Assembly: GCA_034435395.1 (NCBI GenBank) | Contig: DAOTXK010000398.1 | Span: 1-8,836, forward strand | Reading direction: 5' to 3' | Length of the DNA: 8,836 nucleotides | From: DAOTXK01 sp034435395 | Lineage (GTDB): Bacteria > Chloroflexota > Anaerolineae > Aggregatilineales > Ch27 | Part shown: positions 6,666 through 8,836 of the stretch, piece after piece | Position numbering within the stretch: the first letter of the stretch is position 1 | Layout: each line of letters begins with the position of its first letter | The notes under the pieces: generated by a model | The model's database searches: none | Told to the model about the DNA's origin: nothing | What the model saw: the letters and a program-made list of their open reading frames with translations, nothing else | Position numbers and translations under genes: made by a program

Positions 6666-6729
6666 GTTGGCAGATCAGCGATCCTACCACAAGGCGGCAA
6701 GGGAATGAAGGGTCAACCATCGGGCTGGG

Positions 6730-8016
6730 CTACTGCCCAAAGACGAACGGCGTCGGCGTCGGGATGTTCGGCGGCGCTATGGTTGGGAAGGGCGTCGCGT
6801 TGGGATCGCGGGGTGGCAAAAAACCCAATGATCGCGGGACGATCGGTTGAGGAACCACGATCAGCAGAAAGAGCAGGATGGTCAGCCAGCCGAGAATCTG
6901 CCGTTTGCGATCCAGGGGGGTGACGTCGTTGTGCGGCGGCGGGTGACGCAGGCCGCTCAGCGCCGCCAGGAACGCCCACAGCAGCCAGGTCTGCCAGAAC
7001 CAGAATCCCATGACGACCAGGGCCATAAAGGAGGCGCTGGCAATCGCCCAGGCATATCGCCCAAACAGCGCGTAGGCCACGTGCCCGCCGTCAAACTGGC
7101 CCAACGGCAACAGGTTGAGGGCGGTCAGCAGCACGCCAAACCAGGCCGCCAGCGCCACCGGATGCAGCAGGATCGCCCGACTCAGGCTGCCCTCGGCCAG
7201 GGGATCGCCCAGGAGTTGCAGGAGCAGGGGCACTCCCACGCCACGGAAAGAGACGGTGATCGGCGCACCCAACTGAACAGGAGGCAACAACAGGCCGATC
7301 ACAAACAGCGGCAGCGCCACGATCAGGCCCGCCAGCGGCCCGCTGATGCCCACGTCGAACAGCGACTTGCGGTTCGCCAGCGCGCTGCGGATGAAGATCA
7401 CCGCGCCCAGCGTGCCCAGACTGCCCGGAATCGGTAAGGGGATAAAAAACGGCAGCGTCACGCTGACCCCGTGGTGGCGGGCGGCTACGTAATGACCCAT
7501 CTCGTGCACGCCCAGGATCAGCAGCAGCGTGAAGGCAAACGGCCCACCCGCCGCCAGCGCCTCCCCCAGCGACGTTACCCCCCGGTCCAATAAAAACGCC
7601 CCGGCATAGAGCGTGGTGGCCATCGTCGCCAGCAGCAGCGCCACGTGCAGCCAGGCCGGCGAGCGCCCCGAGGCCCGCACCAACCGACGCAGCACCCCCC
7701 CGCCGGTATCCTCGTCAATGCTGGTGGGAAGCCCCTGGATAGCCAGCACCACGACCGAGCGCCGGTCCCGCTGGAGAAAAGGCGTGAAGCCCAGCGGCTC
7801 CAGCAACAGGGTCAGCCGCTCATAGGCTTCCTCTGCTTCAAGCTGCAACGATCCCCGAAAGGCCAGGCCGTAATGCTCCCCCTGTTGCAGTTCCCGTTCT
7901 TCGTCGACCACCAGCACGGTCTGAACGGCCTCGCGCACCTCCCTAAGGAGGGAGGAACCATCCTGCCGCGCCGGTTCTGATCCTTCCGCCAGAGAAGAAA
8001 TTTCGTGGAGTGTCAT
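6730..8016 (-). CDS. M50-family site-2-type intramembrane metalloprotease (EGY/S2P-like)
   Basis: This is a 428-residue polytopic membrane protease. Residues 1-115 form a soluble N-terminal region with an acidic start and an alpha/beta-like segment (about 30-95). The core carries the zinc motif HEMGH (171-175) in a membrane helix, with H171 and H175 as ligands and E172 as catalytic base. GTLGAVIFIRS (201-211) and DVGISGPLAGL (221-231) are typical of the S2P/EGY group. The third ligand motif, NLLPLGQFDGGH (301-312), carries D309. Other hydrophobic segments lie near 122-143, 225-245, 283-303, 325-354 and 374-394. No PDZ domain is seen, unlike RseP. The tail is Pro/Thr-rich. Such enzymes cut transmembrane substrates, often anti-sigma factors, and plant EGY relatives act in chloroplasts. 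The substrate here is unknown. Its ATG overlaps the dcd stop by one base (TGATG), so translation is probably coupled. Confidence 0.92.
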   Translation of the reverse strand: MTLHEISSLAEGSEPARQDGSSLLREVREAVQTVLVVDEERELQQGEHYGLAFRGSLQLEAEEAYERLTLLLEPLGFTPFLQRDRRSVVVLAIQGLPTSIDEDTGGGVLRRLVRASGRSPAWLHVALLLATMATTLYAGAFLLDRGVTSLGEALAAGGPFAFTLLLILGVHEMGHYVAARHHGVSVTLPFFIPLPIPGSLGTLGAVIFIRSALANRKSLFDVGISGPLAGLIVALPLFVIGLLLPPVQLGAPITVSFRGVGVPLLLQLLGDPLAEGSLSRAILLHPVALAAWFGVLLTALNLLPLGQFDGGHVAYALFGRYAWAIASASFMALVVMGFWFWQTWLLWAFLAALSGLRHPPPHNDVTPLDRKRQILGWLTILLFLLIVVPQPIVPRSLGFLPPRDPNATPFPTIAPPNIPTPTPFVFGQ

Positions 8017-8573
8017 CAGACTCTCGGCAGCACAATACGCTCTTGTTTCTGGTACTTGCCCTTCTTGTCGGCATAGGAAATTTCACACACGTCGTCGGCT
8101 TCGAAGAACAATACCTGGGCGATGCCCTCATTGGGATAAATGCGGGCGGGTAACGGAGTCGTGTTGCTGATCTCCAGCGTCACGAAGCCCTGCCACTCCG
8201 GTTCGAAGGGCGTCACATTCACGATGATGCCGCAGCGGGCCATGGTCGATTTGCCGACGCAGATCGTCAGCACGTTACGCGGGATGCGGAAGTATTCCAC
8301 CGTGCGGGCCAGCGCAAACGAGTTGGGCGGGATCAAGATCGGATCATCCGACACAATATCTACCATCGATTTGGCGTCAAAGTGTTTGGGGTCCACAATG
8401 GACGAATGGACGTTGGTGAACACTTTGAATTCATTGGAGACACGGACATCATACCCATACGACGATAAACCGTAGCTGATCACCCCATTACTGATCTGCC
8501 CCTCCACAAACGGCTCGATCATGCCGTGTTCCATGGCCATCCGGCGAATCCAGTGATCGGGCTTGAGTCCCAC
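8016..8573 (-). CDS. dcd: dCTP deaminase
   Basis: This cytosolic enzyme deaminates dCTP to dUTP and ammonia, supplying dUMP for dTMP synthesis after dUTP hydrolysis. With a GTG start the product is 185 residues, close to the 193 of E. coli Dcd. The N-terminus MGLKPDHWIRRMAMEHGMIEP is family-typical apart from the first residues. SSYGYDVRVSNEF (37-49) and GKSTMARCGIIVNVTPFEP (108-126) follow. VTLEISNTTPLP (131-142) carries the likely catalytic Glu at 134, and S109 and R113 match the conserved active-site Ser and Arg. NEGIAQVLFFEAD (148-160) and GKYQKQ near the end complete the match. The GTG at 8573 is preferred to an ATG at 8615 because GGGAG lies 4 nt before it and the extra 14 residues have no counterpart in the family. 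It lies 63 nt downstream of argS and overlaps the protease gene start. Bifunctional dCTP deaminase/dUTPase activity is not indicated but cannot be excluded. Confidence 0.95.
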   Translation of the reverse strand: MGLKPDHWIRRMAMEHGMIEPFVEGQISNGVISYGLSSYGYDVRVSNEFKVFTNVHSSIVDPKHFDAKSMVDIVSDDPILIPPNSFALARTVEYFRIPRNVLTICVGKSTMARCGIIVNVTPFEPEWQGFVTLEISNTTPLPARIYPNEGIAQVLFFEADDVCEISYADKKGKYQKQERIVLPRV

Positions 8574-8577
8574 GTTG

Positions 8578-8585
8578 CTCCCTTT
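8578..8585 (-). promoter_or_regulatory. dcd: Ribosome binding site supporting the GTG start of dcd
   Basis: AAAGGGAG on the minus strand ends 4 nt before the GTG at 8573. The alternative ATG at 8615 would add residues not found at the start of known Dcd proteins. Confidence 0.6.
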
Positions 8586-8636
8586 CTGGCTGCTTCCGTC
8601 GCCTGCCGCCACCACTGGCCTGCTAAACAGAACCGC

Positions 8637-8836
8637 TTACATGAACTCCGGCGCGCTCATGCCCATCAAGGTCAGCAAGCGGTGGAAGACGACCTTCGCC
8701 GCCCGGTAGAACCGCAGTCGGGCGCGGGCCACATCCTCCGGCACCTCGCTGTGGAAGACGCGCACCTCGTCGTACATCGGATGAAACAGCCGGGCCGTCT
8801 CCAGCGCGTAGAAAGCCAGCTGGTGCGGGGCCAGCT
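8637..8836 (-). CDS. argS: Arginyl-tRNA synthetase, C-terminal end (partial, 5' part outside the window)
   Basis: The last 65 codons are visible, ending with TAA at 8637. They translate to APHQLAFYALETARLFHPMY, then DEVRVFHSEVPEDVARARLR, then FYRAAKVVFHRLLTLMGMSA and PEFM. The P-H-x-L-x-x-Y-x-x-E-x-A-x-x-F-H pattern, the later run of A-R-L residues, and the ending L-x-G-M-S-A-P-E-x-M are the signature of the DALR anticodon-binding domain at the C-terminus of ArgS. ArgS charges tRNA-Arg with arginine in the cytosol. The catalytic domain lies beyond the right edge. It reads into dcd with a 63-nt gap and no visible terminator or promoter, so argS, dcd and the protease gene may form one operon. 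Confidence 0.88.
   Translation of the reverse strand, partial: LAPHQLAFYALETARLFHPMYDEVRVFHSEVPEDVARARLRFYRAAKVVFHRLLTLMGMSAPEFM

Noticed and set aside
6681..6716. TTGACC at 6716-6711 as -35 of an hsp70-like promoter
   Set aside because: The only -10-like box, TAGGAT (6686-6681), lies 24 nt away, too far for a sigma-70-type promoter. The alternative TTCATT-17-TAGGAT is weak and is mentioned only in the leader entry.
6726..6739. TGGGC-TACT-GCCCA hairpin over the protease stop codon
   Set aside because: The stem is only 5 bp and no T-run follows on the minus strand, so it does not support a terminator.
7938..7955. CCTCCC-N6-GGGAGG inverted repeat early in the protease gene, with a ribosome-site-like TAAGGAGGGAGG on the plus strand
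   Set aside because: It lies inside codons of the soluble N-terminal region. No plausible plus-strand gene starts behind it and no minus-strand start codon lies at suitable spacing. It is probably a chance outcome of codon usage.
1..8836. Mobile elements, phage genes, CRISPR, toxin-antitoxin or defence systems
   Set aside because: I found no transposase, integrase, spaced direct repeats, small paired toxin-antitoxin frames or defence domains on either strand. The window is mostly housekeeping and signalling genes.

Overview
This window looks like an ordinary chromosomal stretch of a GC-rich bacterium, most plausibly a member of the Chloroflexota (Anaerolineae-like). That placement is an inference. 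It rests on the mix of an EGY-type site-2 protease, a nucleotide-binding-domain-only Hsp70, a GAF-GAF-PAS histidine kinase and a DM13 protein in high-GC DNA, and on a tRNA gene without an encoded CCA. No marker gene fixes the taxon. I see no insertion sequence, phage gene, CRISPR array or integrase.

Left block (1-2330, minus strand). Read in transcription order it holds a membrane-anchored DM13-domain protein, a class I SAM-dependent methyltransferase, a two-helix membrane protein of unknown function, and the first codons of another membrane-type protein that overlaps it by 4 nt. A probable extended -10 promoter lies between the methyltransferase and the membrane protein, so the block may be two transcription units.

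Middle (2331-5021). A 327-nt divergent intergenic region contains two perfect TATAAT boxes and a long-range inverted repeat. It precedes a plus-strand orphan sensor histidine kinase with two membrane helices, a coiled coil, two GAF domains, a PAS domain, HisKA and HATPase. No response regulator gene is visible beside it.

Right block (5101-8836, minus strand). In transcription order it holds the C-terminal end of argS, dcd (dCTP deaminase, GTG start), an EGY/S2P-like M50 intramembrane protease that overlaps dcd by one base (TGATG), a YegD-like Hsp70 ATPase with no substrate-binding domain, and a tRNA-Val(UAC) gene with its own near-consensus promoter. The kinase and the tRNA gene converge with only a 79-nt gap and no visible terminator.

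How the genes fit together: argS and tRNA-Val serve translation, and dcd feeds dUMP/dTTP synthesis. The M50 protease and the Hsp70-like ATPase are plausible protein quality-control or regulated-proteolysis partners, but only adjacency supports that. I found no convincing undescribed multi-gene system. The observations most worth checking are the inverted repeat just upstream of the hsp70-like ribosome binding site, the DM13 protein that lacks the conserved cysteine, and the domain layout of the orphan kinase.
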